Shown here one piece after another: positions 7,142 through 15,889 of a DNA stretch of 33,706 bases. The DNA lies in the NCBI GenBank assembly GCA_035536185.1, contig DATLOM010000051.1, forward strand, positions 1 through 33,706, in the 5' to 3' direction. Position 1 is the stretch's first letter, and each line of letters begins with the position of its first letter. The translations under genes and the position numbers were made by a program. Origin of the DNA: GCA-2861595 sp035536185 (GTDB lineage Bacteria > Actinomycetota > Acidimicrobiia > Acidimicrobiales > GCA-2861595). The notes under the pieces were generated by a model. It saw nothing but the letters and a program-made list of their open reading frames with translations, searched no databases and was not told the origin of the DNA.

Positions 7142-7380
7142 CTAAGCCGACCGAACGTCGAGGTCCGGATCTGGCGGTAGCGATACAGGTCCGGATCGTC
7201 GCGGCACAGTTCCGTCACGCCTTGATCGAGAGCAGCGAAGACGGAAAGAGCAACAATCCCGCACTCGGCCTCCGCTCGACGCGCAGCCCGCTTGGCGTCA
7301 GCACGGTCCAATACCCCGGCACGAACGAGGACAACATCGTCCGTAGGCGGATCCTCCTTCCTCAAGAGGAGCGGCTTCAC
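7138..7380 (-). CDS. Small hypothetical protein coupled to the integrase gene, likely C-terminally truncated
   Basis: This 80-residue protein (PPTDDVVLVRAGVLDRADAK, then IVALSVFAALDQGVTELCRD, then YRYRQIRTSTFGRLS) lies directly downstream of the integrase. Its GTG start at 7380 overlaps the integrase stop (GTGA), so translation is probably coupled. From memory it resembles the N-terminal part of a hypothetical family common beside actinobacterial integrases, whose members continue after the ST(V/F)GRL motif for several tens of residues. Here a stop comes two residues after that motif. It converges with and overlaps the last four bases of the kelch gene, so the 3' end was probably lost at a recombination junction. 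Function is unknown; a role in the integrating element is a guess from position. Confidence 0.6.
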   Translation of the reverse strand: MKPLLLRKEDPPTDDVVLVRAGVLDRADAKRAARRAEAECGIVALSVFAALDQGVTELCRDDPDLYRYRQIRTSTFGRLS

Positions 7381-8471
7381 CCTTCGACGCCACCGTCGAG
7401 GGCCCCGCCGAGGGCCAGCGCCAGCGCCCCATCGGCGGAGTCCACGGCGTGGGCGTAGACGCGCAGGGTCATGGCGGCGTTGGCGTGCCCGAGGCGGCCG
7501 GCGACGGTGCGAACGTCGTGGCCACCGCTGATAGCCATGGTCGCTGACCAGTGCCTCAAATCGTGGAGCCTCCACCGCCGGTCTATGGCGGCGAGGTCCC
7601 TTGAACGTGACCACCACCACCCCACCCGGGCCGGAGGCGCCGGATGCTCGTCGAGGGAGAACAGGTAGGGCGACAGCGCCTCTCGTTCCCGGCGGAGCGC
7701 CGCCAACTCGGCCACGGTGGCGGGGTCGAGCCGGACGGTGCGCTGATTGGCGGTCTTGGTCGGCGCGTCGATGAGGACGGGCGCAGCGCCCTCCTCGCGA
7801 CGGATGGCCACGCTGCTGTCCACCGTGAGGCGGTCACCGTTTATCTCGCTCCAGCGCAGGGCCGCCAGCTCGGAGCGCCGCAGGCCGGCCACCGCCGCCA
7901 GACGAAGGGCCAGGGCTGCGGCAGGGTCGATGGTTGTCGCCGCCCGGATGGCCGCCCGCACGTCGTCGCCGCTGATCGACTTGCGGGGAGCCTGCTTGGA
8001 CTGGCGCAGCCTGGCCACGCTGGCGGCGTTCGTCGACACCCACTCCCACCGGACGGCCTGAGCGATGGCGGCCCGAAGAACCGAGTGGCGGTTGCGGATG
8101 GCCTGCTCCCCCACGCCGGCACGGCGCATGGCCGCGTGCCACCGCTCGACATCGGCCACGCCGAGACGGGCGATGCCGAGCTTGCCGATCGAGTCGTTGG
8201 CCACGAAGCGGGCGCGGCTGGCGTAGTCACGGCGGGAGGAGTCGGACCACACCGCCTCGTTGACCTCCATCCAGGCGGCAAGCACGTCGGCGACCGTTCG
8301 ACCGGCGGCGCTCGAGGGAGCACGCGCCTCCATGGCCGCCGCCACCCGCTGGGCCTCCCGCTTGGTCCCGCGCACCGTGCGGCTCACCTGGGTGGGCCGG
8401 CCGGCCCGGTTCCGGCCGGTGAAGACCCGGATCTCCCACACCCCGGAACTGCGCTGACGCACCGTCGCCAC
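7377..8471 (-). CDS. Tyrosine recombinase / phage-type integrase
   Basis: This 364-residue protein catalyses site-specific integration or excision of a mobile element. It has an N-terminal arm-binding-like region (SGVWEIRVFTGRNRAGRP), a SAM-like core-binding domain (residues ~58-150) and a catalytic domain with the full set: Arg in AVAGLRRSELAAL, H303 and R306 in LHDLRH, H329 in GRLGHANAAM, and nucleophile Y339 in LRVYAHAVD. The length is normal for the family and the frame is intact, so it is probably active. The start is a GTG at 8471, with a TAACGT hexamer 8 bases upstream on this strand. It stands at the junction between mobile DNA to the left and core genes to the right, and a small coupled gene overlaps its 3' end. 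Confidence 0.93.
   Translation of the reverse strand: MATVRQRSSGVWEIRVFTGRNRAGRPTQVSRTVRGTKREAQRVAAAMEARAPSSAAGRTVADVLAAWMEVNEAVWSDSSRRDYASRARFVANDSIGKLGIARLGVADVERWHAAMRRAGVGEQAIRNRHSVLRAAIAQAVRWEWVSTNAASVARLRQSKQAPRKSISGDDVRAAIRAATTIDPAAALALRLAAVAGLRRSELAALRWSEINGDRLTVDSSVAIRREEGAAPVLIDAPTKTANQRTVRLDPATVAELAALRREREALSPYLFSLDEHPAPPARVGWWWSRSRDLAAIDRRWRLHDLRHWSATMAISGGHDVRTVAGRLGHANAAMTLRVYAHAVDSADGALALALGGALDGGVEG
7416..7463 (+). repeat. 48-bp near-identical direct repeat, copy 2
   Basis: This is the intact-gene copy of the repeat at 4966-5013 (46 of 48 bases identical), inside the 3' end of the integrase gene immediately after the catalytic Tyr region. Confidence 0.9.
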
Positions 8472-8492
8472 GGGCCAAAACGTTAGCAGGTT

Positions 8493-8512
8493 GTAGGGAT
8501 GAGTAGGGATGA
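8493..8512 (+). repeat. Tandem 10-mer GTAGGGATGA x2 between integrase and core genes
   Basis: Two perfect adjacent copies of GTAGGGATGA lie just upstream of the integrase start, and a short GGGT/ACCC inverted repeat follows at about 8517-8529. This intergenic segment (8472-8549) is where the boundary between element and chromosome is expected. The repeats could be recombinase or regulator binding sites; nothing proves this. Confidence 0.6.
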
Positions 8513-8549
8513 AATCGGGTTTATGACCCTACCGAAGCTACTACTGGAA

Positions 8550-9770
8550 TCAGGAAAGGCGCAGGCCAGAGATGGCGCGAGCGATGATCAACCGCTGTAT
8601 CTCACTGGTGCCCTCGAAGATGGTGAAGATCTTGGCGTCGCGGTGCCACTGCTCGACCGGGTGGTCACGGACGTAGCCGGCGGCGCCGAGGATCTGAATC
8701 GCTTCTTCGGTGACCTTGACCGCCGTCTCACCGGCGAACAGCTTCGACATCGAGCCCTCACCGGCCTCGAAGGCTCGCTTCGTCTTGCCCATCCAGGCCG
8801 CCCGCCAGATGAGCAGCCGGGTGGCGTCGATGCCGGTGCGCATGTCGGCGAGCTTGAAGGAGATCGACTGGTTCTCGATGATGGCCCGGCCGAACTGGCG
8901 GCGATGCTTGGCGTAGTCGAGGGCGTGTTCGTAGGCGGCGCGGGCCACGCCCAGAGCCTGGGCACCGACCGCCGGCCGCGAGGCTTCGAAGATGGCCATG
9001 GCCGCCTGGCGGCGACCGCTGCTCCTTCCCTCCCGCGCCGCCGTCAACCGCTCGTCGAGCCGTTCCTTGCCGCCGAGCAGGCAGCGCCCCGGCACCCGGC
9101 AGCCGTCGAGCACCACCTCGGCGGTGTGGGCGGCACGGATGCCCATCTTGGCGAACTTGCGACCCTGGCTCAGGCCTGCGGAGCCGGGCGGTACCACGAA
9201 GGCAGCCTGGCCTCGGGCGCCCAGTGACGGCTCCACCGCCGCCACCATGACGTGCACGCCGGCGATGCCTCCGTTGTTGATCCACGTCTTGGTGCCGTCG
9301 AGAACCCACTCGTCGGCCGCCTCGTCGTAGACGGCCTTGGTCGACAGGGAACTGACGTCGGATCCCGCCTCGGCCTCGGACACGGCGAAGGCGGCCACCG
9401 CTACCTCACCATCCTCGCGGCGGAAGCAGAGGGGCAACCACTCCTCTGCCTGCTCCGGTGTCCCCTGGGCCAGGATGGCGGTGACGGCGAGAGTGGTCCC
9501 CATCAGGGCGAGGGTGATGCCGGCGTCGCCCCACGCCAGCTCCTCCATCACCAGTGGCGTGGACAGCCCCGTCGGGTCCGCGAACATCCGGCTGACGAAG
9601 TCGAGCGAGTACAGGCCTCCTTCCGCCGCCGCCTCCACCACCGGCCACGGCATCTCCTCCCGCTCATCCCACTCGCGGGCCACCGGGCGGATCACCTGGC
9701 GGGCGAACTCGTGCACCCGCTCTTGCAGCGCCAGCTGCCCGGGGTCCAAGTCGAGCGAGAACCCTGGCAC
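8550..9770 (-). CDS. Acyl-CoA dehydrogenase
   Basis: This 406-residue FAD enzyme would oxidise an acyl-CoA to the 2,3-enoyl-CoA in fatty or branched acid breakdown. The order is standard: an N-terminal helical domain (LALQERVHEFARQVIRPVA), a middle beta domain (AFAVSEAEAGSDVSSLST, WVLDGTKTWINNGG, KMGIRAAHTAEVVLDG) and a C-terminal helical domain (HRRQFGRAIIENQSISFKLADM, EAIQILGAAGYVRDHPVEQW). The catalytic-base Glu is at about 386 in FEGTSEIQR. The start is taken as the GTG at 9770 because a TACCTT hexamer lies 7 bases before it, consistent with a leaderless mRNA. The frame stays open much further upstream, but that part is antisense to the sigma factor gene and not credible. The substrate chain length cannot be read from the sequence. 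Confidence 0.93.
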   Translation of the reverse strand: MPGFSLDLDPGQLALQERVHEFARQVIRPVAREWDEREEMPWPVVEAAAEGGLYSLDFVSRMFADPTGLSTPLVMEELAWGDAGITLALMGTTLAVTAILAQGTPEQAEEWLPLCFRREDGEVAVAAFAVSEAEAGSDVSSLSTKAVYDEAADEWVLDGTKTWINNGGIAGVHVMVAAVEPSLGARGQAAFVVPPGSAGLSQGRKFAKMGIRAAHTAEVVLDGCRVPGRCLLGGKERLDERLTAAREGRSSGRRQAAMAIFEASRPAVGAQALGVARAAYEHALDYAKHRRQFGRAIIENQSISFKLADMRTGIDATRLLIWRAAWMGKTKRAFEAGEGSMSKLFAGETAVKVTEEAIQILGAAGYVRDHPVEQWHRDAKIFTIFEGTSEIQRLIIARAISGLRLS

Positions 9771-9938
9771 AGGATGAAAGGTAGCGGGAGGCCCCAGACG
9801 TGGCCGGAGCGGGTGCCGTGGGAGGCATAGAGAAGGGCCCGAGGGAGAGCGCTCAGTCAAGGCGGGCAGCAGCCGATACTCTTGGGAGGACAAGGTTCGG
9901 CGCAGACCCAGTGCCGGCTCTGTGGGGTTAGGAACAAG

Positions 9939-11564
9939 ATGCGGCAACGAGGCCAAGCTGTACGACCCACGCAAGGGCGAGTCGGCCAGGACGAGACCGA
10001 CGCCGACCTGGCGGTGCGCGCCGGCGCGGGCGACATACCGGCGTTCGACGAGCTCTACCGCCGGCACTCGCAGGCGGCGTGGCGGGTGGCCCAGGCCGTC
10101 ACGGGGAACCCCCACGACGCCGCCGACGCCGTCAGCGACGCCTTCACCAGGGTATTCCAGGCCCTGCCCAACCGCCTTCAGGGCGGCGAGAACTTCCGGC
10201 CCTACCTGCTGGCGTCGGTGCGCAACGCGTCCATCGACGTGCTGCGGCGCTCCGGCCGCACCACTCCCAGCGACCAGGAGGACGTGCTCGATTCGGCGGC
10301 GGTGGGCCGGGAGCCCTCCGACCTGGTCCTGGCCGACGTCGACTCCGACATGGTGGCGGCCGCCTTCCGTGCCCTGCCCGAGCGCTGGCGGACGGTGCTG
10401 TGGCTGACCGAGGTGGAGGACATGCCGCCGCGGGAGGTGGCCGTCCTGCTCGGCATCTCGGCCAACGGCGTGGCCCAGCTCGCCGTGCGGGCCCGGGCCG
10501 GGCTGCGTGAGCGGTTCCTCCAGGCCCACCTCCAGCAGGGGGTCGTGCGCAAGGAGTGCCGGGCCACGGTGGCCAACCTGGGTGCCTACGCCGCCGGCGG
10601 ACTACCTCCACGTGACATCTCCAAGGTCGACCAGCACCTGGCCGGGTGCGAAGCGTGCCGGGACCGGGTCGGCGAGCTGGAGGACCTGAGCCAGACGCTG
10701 CACCGGGCCGTCCCGCCCATCCCCGCCTTCCTCGCCACCGCGGTGATGGGAAAGTGGCTGGCCGCCTCCCAGGCGGGAAAGATCGCCGGAGCCGGTGGCG
10801 CAGCCGCGGGAGCGGGGGCGGGGGCGGCAAAGATGGGTGCCGGTGCAGGGGCGGCGAAATCCGCCGGCGCCGGTGCCATGGCCGCCAAGGCAGGGGCCGG
10901 GGCCGGGGCAGCCGCCGCGGCAGGCACGGCCGGCGGCACCGCCTCGCTGGCCGTCGCCTCCGCCGCCCTGTTCGCCGCCAGCCTTCTCGGGGTCAACGCC
11001 GTCGACACGGCCAAGCGTGCAGAGCGTTCCCGCCAGGGGTCGGAACCTCTACCCACACTGAGCTCGGTCTCACCGGAGGAAGTCGCCGGCACCCTCCCCG
11101 ACCCGCTCGCCGACTATCCCGTGGCGGGAGTGGAGGTTCCGGACAGCGACACCCTGATCCTGGCGTCCCCTGACACCAGTGGGGTGGCCGCGCCGGACGT
11201 CGGCGCCCCCGCCACACCGGACACCACCACTCCGACCGTTCCCACCGTGGAGCCGCTGGCGCAACTCGGCATGTGGCTCCCCGGGCCCCTCGCCGTGGTG
11301 CTGGCGCTGGGTGAGTCCACCGCCGTGTGCCCCGGTGTCCAGGTCGGCACCCTCGCTCTGGGCTGCGTGCCCGACCAGGGGAAGGAGCCGGCCATCACCT
11401 TGAGCACCGAAGGTACCGCGCTCCCCGAAGAGGAGATCACCATTCCGCTCCCCGCCGGCACACCGGCGCCTGCGCCGCCCGTACGGGGGCAGTCGTCAGT
11501 GCGCTCCGACGCCACATCGGGCCCTCCGCCGGACGCCGCTGAGCCGCCCCGCCGGCGGCGCTAG
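9939..11564 (+). CDS. ECF sigma factor fused to zinc-finger anti-sigma-like domain, TM segment and outer domain
   Basis: The 541-residue protein carries sigma region 2 (residues ~32-105, with DAADAVSDAFTRVFQAL and FRPYLLASVRNASIDVLRR) and region 4 (~142-195, with LPERWRTVLWLTEVEDMPPREVAVLLGIS). A zf-HC2-type zinc-finger motif follows, with C207, H233, C237 and C240. After it come an Ala/Gly-rich segment (~280-335), a probable TM helix (~335-352) and a ~185-residue Pro/Thr-rich, presumably external domain. Fusions of an ECF sigma factor to an anti-sigma-like C-terminal extension are known in Actinobacteria. Such a protein would hold its sigma domain at the membrane until a signal releases it; that mechanism is an inference. 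The start is the ATG at 9939 with AGGA five bases upstream. An upstream TTG frame lacks sigma-like sequence. It is divergent from the acyl-CoA dehydrogenase and convergent with csp. Confidence 0.88.
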   Translation: MRQRGQAVRPTQGRVGQDETDADLAVRAGAGDIPAFDELYRRHSQAAWRVAQAVTGNPHDAADAVSDAFTRVFQALPNRLQGGENFRPYLLASVRNASIDVLRRSGRTTPSDQEDVLDSAAVGREPSDLVLADVDSDMVAAAFRALPERWRTVLWLTEVEDMPPREVAVLLGISANGVAQLAVRARAGLRERFLQAHLQQGVVRKECRATVANLGAYAAGGLPPRDISKVDQHLAGCEACRDRVGELEDLSQTLHRAVPPIPAFLATAVMGKWLAASQAGKIAGAGGAAAGAGAGAAKMGAGAGAAKSAGAGAMAAKAGAGAGAAAAAGTAGGTASLAVASAALFAASLLGVNAVDTAKRAERSRQGSEPLPTLSSVSPEEVAGTLPDPLADYPVAGVEVPDSDTLILASPDTSGVAAPDVGAPATPDTTTPTVPTVEPLAQLGMWLPGPLAVVLALGESTAVCPGVQVGTLALGCVPDQGKEPAITLSTEGTALPEEEITIPLPAGTPAPAPPVRGQSSVRSDATSGPPPDAAEPPRRRR

Positions 11565-11578
11565 AGCTCAGCTACCAG

Positions 11579-11779
11579 CTACAGAGGACGGACGCTGGCG
11601 GCTTGGAGGCCCTTGGGACCGTCCTGGACCTCGAACTCCACCTGCTGGCCCTCTTCGAGGCTCCGGTAGCCGTTCGACTGGATGGCACTGAAGTGCACGA
11701 ACACGTCAGCACCGTCGCTCTGGGAGATGAACCCATAGCCCTTCTCGGCGTTGAACCACTTGACTGTTCCGGTCGCCAC
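11579..11779 (-). CDS. CspA-family cold-shock protein
   Basis: This 66-residue single-strand nucleic acid-binding protein has the CSD fold with RNP1 (KGYGFIS) and RNP2 (DVFVHFS), starting ATGTVKWFNAEKG. It probably acts as an RNA chaperone and antiterminator. The start is the GTG at 11779: a strong AAGGAGG lies about 7 bases upstream, and the N-terminus then matches the family. It follows cysS on the same strand after 118 bp and converges with the sigma factor gene, whose stop is 14 bp away. A second paralogue lies at 33466-33666. Confidence 0.97.
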   Translation of the reverse strand: MATGTVKWFNAEKGYGFISQSDGADVFVHFSAIQSNGYRSLEEGQQVEFEVQDGPKGLQAASVRPL

Positions 11780-11858
11780 GTGACGATCCTCCTTCTGTCT
11801 GTTGCTGTTGCTGAGGAGAATCACGTTCCCGCGACTTCATCGCCATCGTTCCTGCAAG

Positions 11859-11875
11859 TTCTCCGGGCCGGAAAA
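11859..11875 (-). terminator. Small hairpin between cysS and csp
   Basis: The segment reads TTTTCCGGCCCGGAGAA on the minus strand and can form a 6-bp stem with a 5-base loop just after the cysS stop. It may end cysS transcription or lie in the csp leader. There is no U-tract, so the call is weak. Confidence 0.25.
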
Positions 11876-11897
11876 CTATCAGCGATTCGCTCCCGTG

Positions 11898-13250
<1,353 letters not shown>

Positions 13251-13270
13251 CCAGGTACGGTAACCGGACC
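13251..13270. promoter_or_regulatory. 20-bp divergent cysS/valS start region with overlapping -10-like hexamers
   Basis: The whole space between two divergent aminoacyl-tRNA synthetase genes is 20 bp. On the minus strand TACCGT (13262-13257) is 6 bases before the cysS GTG. On the plus strand TACGGT (13256-13261) is 9 bases before the valS ATG. Both fit the actinobacterial TANNNT -10, neither gene has a clear Shine-Dalgarno sequence, and each -35 would lie inside the other gene. Simultaneous occupancy by two polymerases is impossible, so the genes would compete or share control. Confidence 0.5.
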
Positions 13271-15772
13271 ATGCCGGCCGCCGTCCCTGAAAAACCGTCG
13301 CTCGACGGTCTGGAGCAGAGATGGGCGGCCAGGTGGGAGGAAGCCGGCACCTACCGCTTCGACCGCGGCGCCGAGCGGAGCGAGGTCTTCTCCATCGACA
13401 CGCCGCCCCCCACGGTGAGCGGGTCGCTCCATGTGGGCCACGTCTTCTCCTACACCCACACCGACACCGTCGCCCGCTTCTGGCGCATGCGGGGCAAGGC
13501 CGTCTACTACCCCATGGGTTGGGACGACAACGGCCTTCCCACCGAGCGGCGTGTGCAGAACTCCTACGGCGTGCACTGCGACCCGTCCCTCCCGTACGAG
13601 GCCGGGTTCACGCCGCCGGGCCCCGATGCCAAGCACCCGGTGCCGGTATCGCGGGCGAACTTCGTGGAGCTGTGCCACCGCCGCACCGAGGAGGACGAGG
13701 GCGCTTTCGAGCAGCTCTTCCGCCACCTCGGGCTGTCGGTGGACTGGAGCACGATCTACACGACCATCGGCGAGAAGGCGCGGCGGATCTCGCAGCTCTC
13801 GTTCCTGCGCCTGCTCGACCAGGGGCACGCCGAGCAGCGCTGGGCGCCGACCCTCTGGGACGTCGACTTCCAGACGGCGGTGGCCCAGGCCGAGCTGGAG
13901 GACCGGGAGACGGCCGGCGCCTACCACCGCCTCCGCTTCGACGACATAGAGATCGAGACCACCCGGCCCGAGCTGCTGGCCGCGTGCGTGGCCCTCGTCG
14001 CCCACCCCGACGACGCGCGGTACGCGGGCCGCTTCGGGTCCAGTGTGCGCACGCCGCTGTTCGGCGTGGAGGTCCCCGTGCTGGCCCACGAGCTGGCCGA
14101 GCCCGACAAGGGGTCGGGCATCGCCATGATCTGCACGTTCGGCGACGTCACCGACGTCATCTGGTGGCGCGAGCTGAAGCTGCCCGTCCGCTCGATGGTG
14201 GGGCGGGATGGCCGCGTTCCGGCCGATCCCCCTGACGGTGTGGCCGCCGACGGGCCGTTTGCCGAGCTGGCCGGAAAGACGCTCAAGCAGGCCCGAGCGC
14301 GGGTCATCGAGATGCTGGCCGAGTCGGGCGAGATGGTCGGAGAGCCCCGGCCCATCACCCACCCGGTCAAGTACTTCGAGAAGGGCGACCGGCCGCTCGA
14401 GATCGTGACCTCTCGCCAGTGGTTCATCAACGTCCTCGACCGGATCAAGGTCTTGAAGGCCAGAGGCTCGGAGCTGCGCTGGCACCCGGCCTACATGGAG
14501 GCCCGCTACCAGAACTGGGCCGACAATCTGAACGCGGACTGGCTCATCAGCCGCCAGCGCTTCTTCGGCGTTCCCATCCCCCTGTGGTACCCGGTGGGCG
14601 AGGACGGCGAGCCTGACTACCGGCAGCCCTTGCGTCCTCGTGACGAGGCATTGCCCATTGATCCTTCGACCGATGTGCCCGACGGTTATTCCCCGGACCA
14701 GAGGGACCAGCCCGGTGGGTTCAGCGCCGAGCCGGACGTGATGGACACCTGGGCCACGTCCTCGCTCACGCCCCAGATCGCCTGCGGGTGGTCGGTGGAC
14801 GACGACCTTTTCGCACGGACCTTTCCCATGGACCTGCGGCCACAGGCCCACGACATCATCCGCACGTGGCTGTTCTCGACGGTGATCCGTTCCGAGCTGC
14901 AGCACCAGTCGCTGCCGTGGAGCGACGCGGCCATCTCCGGCTGGGTGCTCGATCCCGACCGCAAGAAGATGTCGAAGTCCAAGGGCAACGTGGTCACGCC
15001 GCTGCCCCTGCTGGAGCAGTACGGCTCCGACGCGGTGCGCTACTGGGCCTCGAGTGGGCGGCCCGGCACCGACACCGCGTTCGACGAGGACCAGATGCGC
15101 AACGGGCGCAAGCTGGCCACCAAGATCCTGAACGCCTCGAAGTTCGTGCTGGGCCTGCCGGCGGCCGATGGTGCCGCCGGCGCGCCGGCGCCGATCGACC
15201 TGGCCCTCCTCGCCCGCCTGGCCGGCGTGGTCGACGAGGCCACGGTCGCCTTCGAGGGCTACGACTACGCCCGGGCCCTGGAGCGCACCGAGTCCTTCTT
15301 CTGGGACTTCTGCAACGACTACCTGGAGCTCGTCAAGAACCGGGCCTATGGGGGTGGTGCCGATGGAGCGGCGGCGCTGCACTCGCTCCACCGCTCGCTG
15401 TCGGTCCTGCTGAGGCTGTTCGCCCCTTTCCTGCCATTCGTGACCGAGGAGGTCTGGTCGTGGTGGCAGGAGGGGTCGGTGCACCGGGCGGCGTGGCCGA
15501 CCTCCGGCGAGGTGGATGCGGGCGCCGGCGCGGGCCCACTCGTGCTGGAGACGGCCGCCGGCGTGCTCGGCCACGTCCGCAGGGCCAAGAGCGAGGCCAA
15601 GGTGTCGCAGCGGGCGGCCGTCGAGAGGGTGGTCGTGCGGGACTCCCCCGAGCGCCTGGCCGCCCTGCGCCTGGCCGAGTCCGACCTGCGGGCGGCGGGT
15701 TCGATCACCGCTCTCGTCCTCGAAGAAGCCGGCGACCCGTCCGTCGCCGTCACCCTCGCTCCCCCCGCCTGA
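13271..15772 (+). CDS. valS: Valyl-tRNA synthetase
   Basis: This 833-residue class I synthetase charges tRNA-Val. Motifs in order: HIGH-type HVGH at 54-57; a CP1 editing domain with ETTRPELLAACVALVAHPDD and GSGIAMICTFGDVTDVIWW; GWDDNGLPTERRVQ near the active site; a KMSKS loop at 566-570 (DRKKMSKSKGNV); and an anticodon-binding helical domain (ALHSLHRSLSVLLRLFAPFLP). The editing-site segment GSGIAMICTFGD differs from the GTGAVKITPAHDPND pattern of most bacterial ValS and is of the kind seen in archaeal-like ValS. The usual long C-terminal coiled coil is missing. The start is the ATG at 13271, as the frame upstream is antisense to cysS. Confidence 0.97.
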   Translation: MPAAVPEKPSLDGLEQRWAARWEEAGTYRFDRGAERSEVFSIDTPPPTVSGSLHVGHVFSYTHTDTVARFWRMRGKAVYYPMGWDDNGLPTERRVQNSYGVHCDPSLPYEAGFTPPGPDAKHPVPVSRANFVELCHRRTEEDEGAFEQLFRHLGLSVDWSTIYTTIGEKARRISQLSFLRLLDQGHAEQRWAPTLWDVDFQTAVAQAELEDRETAGAYHRLRFDDIEIETTRPELLAACVALVAHPDDARYAGRFGSSVRTPLFGVEVPVLAHELAEPDKGSGIAMICTFGDVTDVIWWRELKLPVRSMVGRDGRVPADPPDGVAADGPFAELAGKTLKQARARVIEMLAESGEMVGEPRPITHPVKYFEKGDRPLEIVTSRQWFINVLDRIKVLKARGSELRWHPAYMEARYQNWADNLNADWLISRQRFFGVPIPLWYPVGEDGEPDYRQPLRPRDEALPIDPSTDVPDGYSPDQRDQPGGFSAEPDVMDTWATSSLTPQIACGWSVDDDLFARTFPMDLRPQAHDIIRTWLFSTVIRSELQHQSLPWSDAAISGWVLDPDRKKMSKSKGNVVTPLPLLEQYGSDAVRYWASSGRPGTDTAFDEDQMRNGRKLATKILNASKFVLGLPAADGAAGAPAPIDLALLARLAGVVDEATVAFEGYDYARALERTESFFWDFCNDYLELVKNRAYGGGADGAAALHSLHRSLSVLLRLFAPFLPFVTEEVWSWWQEGSVHRAAWPTSGEVDAGAGAGPLVLETAAGVLGHVRRAKSEAKVSQRAAVERVVVRDSPERLAALRLAESDLRAAGSITALVLEEAGDPSVAVTLAPPA

Positions 15773-15804
15773 CACCCATTCAAGGATGCCGCCACCGGAA
15801 AATT

Positions 15805-15827
15805 GATTGCCACCCAATCGGGTTGGG
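15805..15827. promoter_or_regulatory. Overlapping inverted repeats upstream of the peptide transporter operon
   Basis: GATTG (15805-15809) pairs with CAATC (15815-15819), and CCCAA (15813-15817) pairs with TTGGG (15823-15827). The two 5-bp hairpins share bases and exclude each other. They lie 63 to 85 bp before the transporter start codon, so they could be an operator or a leader switch. The evidence is symmetry only. Confidence 0.3.
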
Positions 15828-15889
15828 GATACCGTGAGTTCGTTGCTATTCCGAAGTGTTGAGCCTTCCGCCCACAGAGGAGATTGCAC

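Noticed and set aside
7644..8486. 280-codon plus-strand open frame opposite the integrase
   Set aside because: It is antisense to an integrase with all catalytic residues, and its residues are typical shadow composition.
9771..10529. N-terminal extension of the acyl-CoA dehydrogenase frame to 10529
   Set aside because: The extension is antisense to the sigma factor gene and has no family similarity. A leaderless-type GTG start at 9770 explains the gene.
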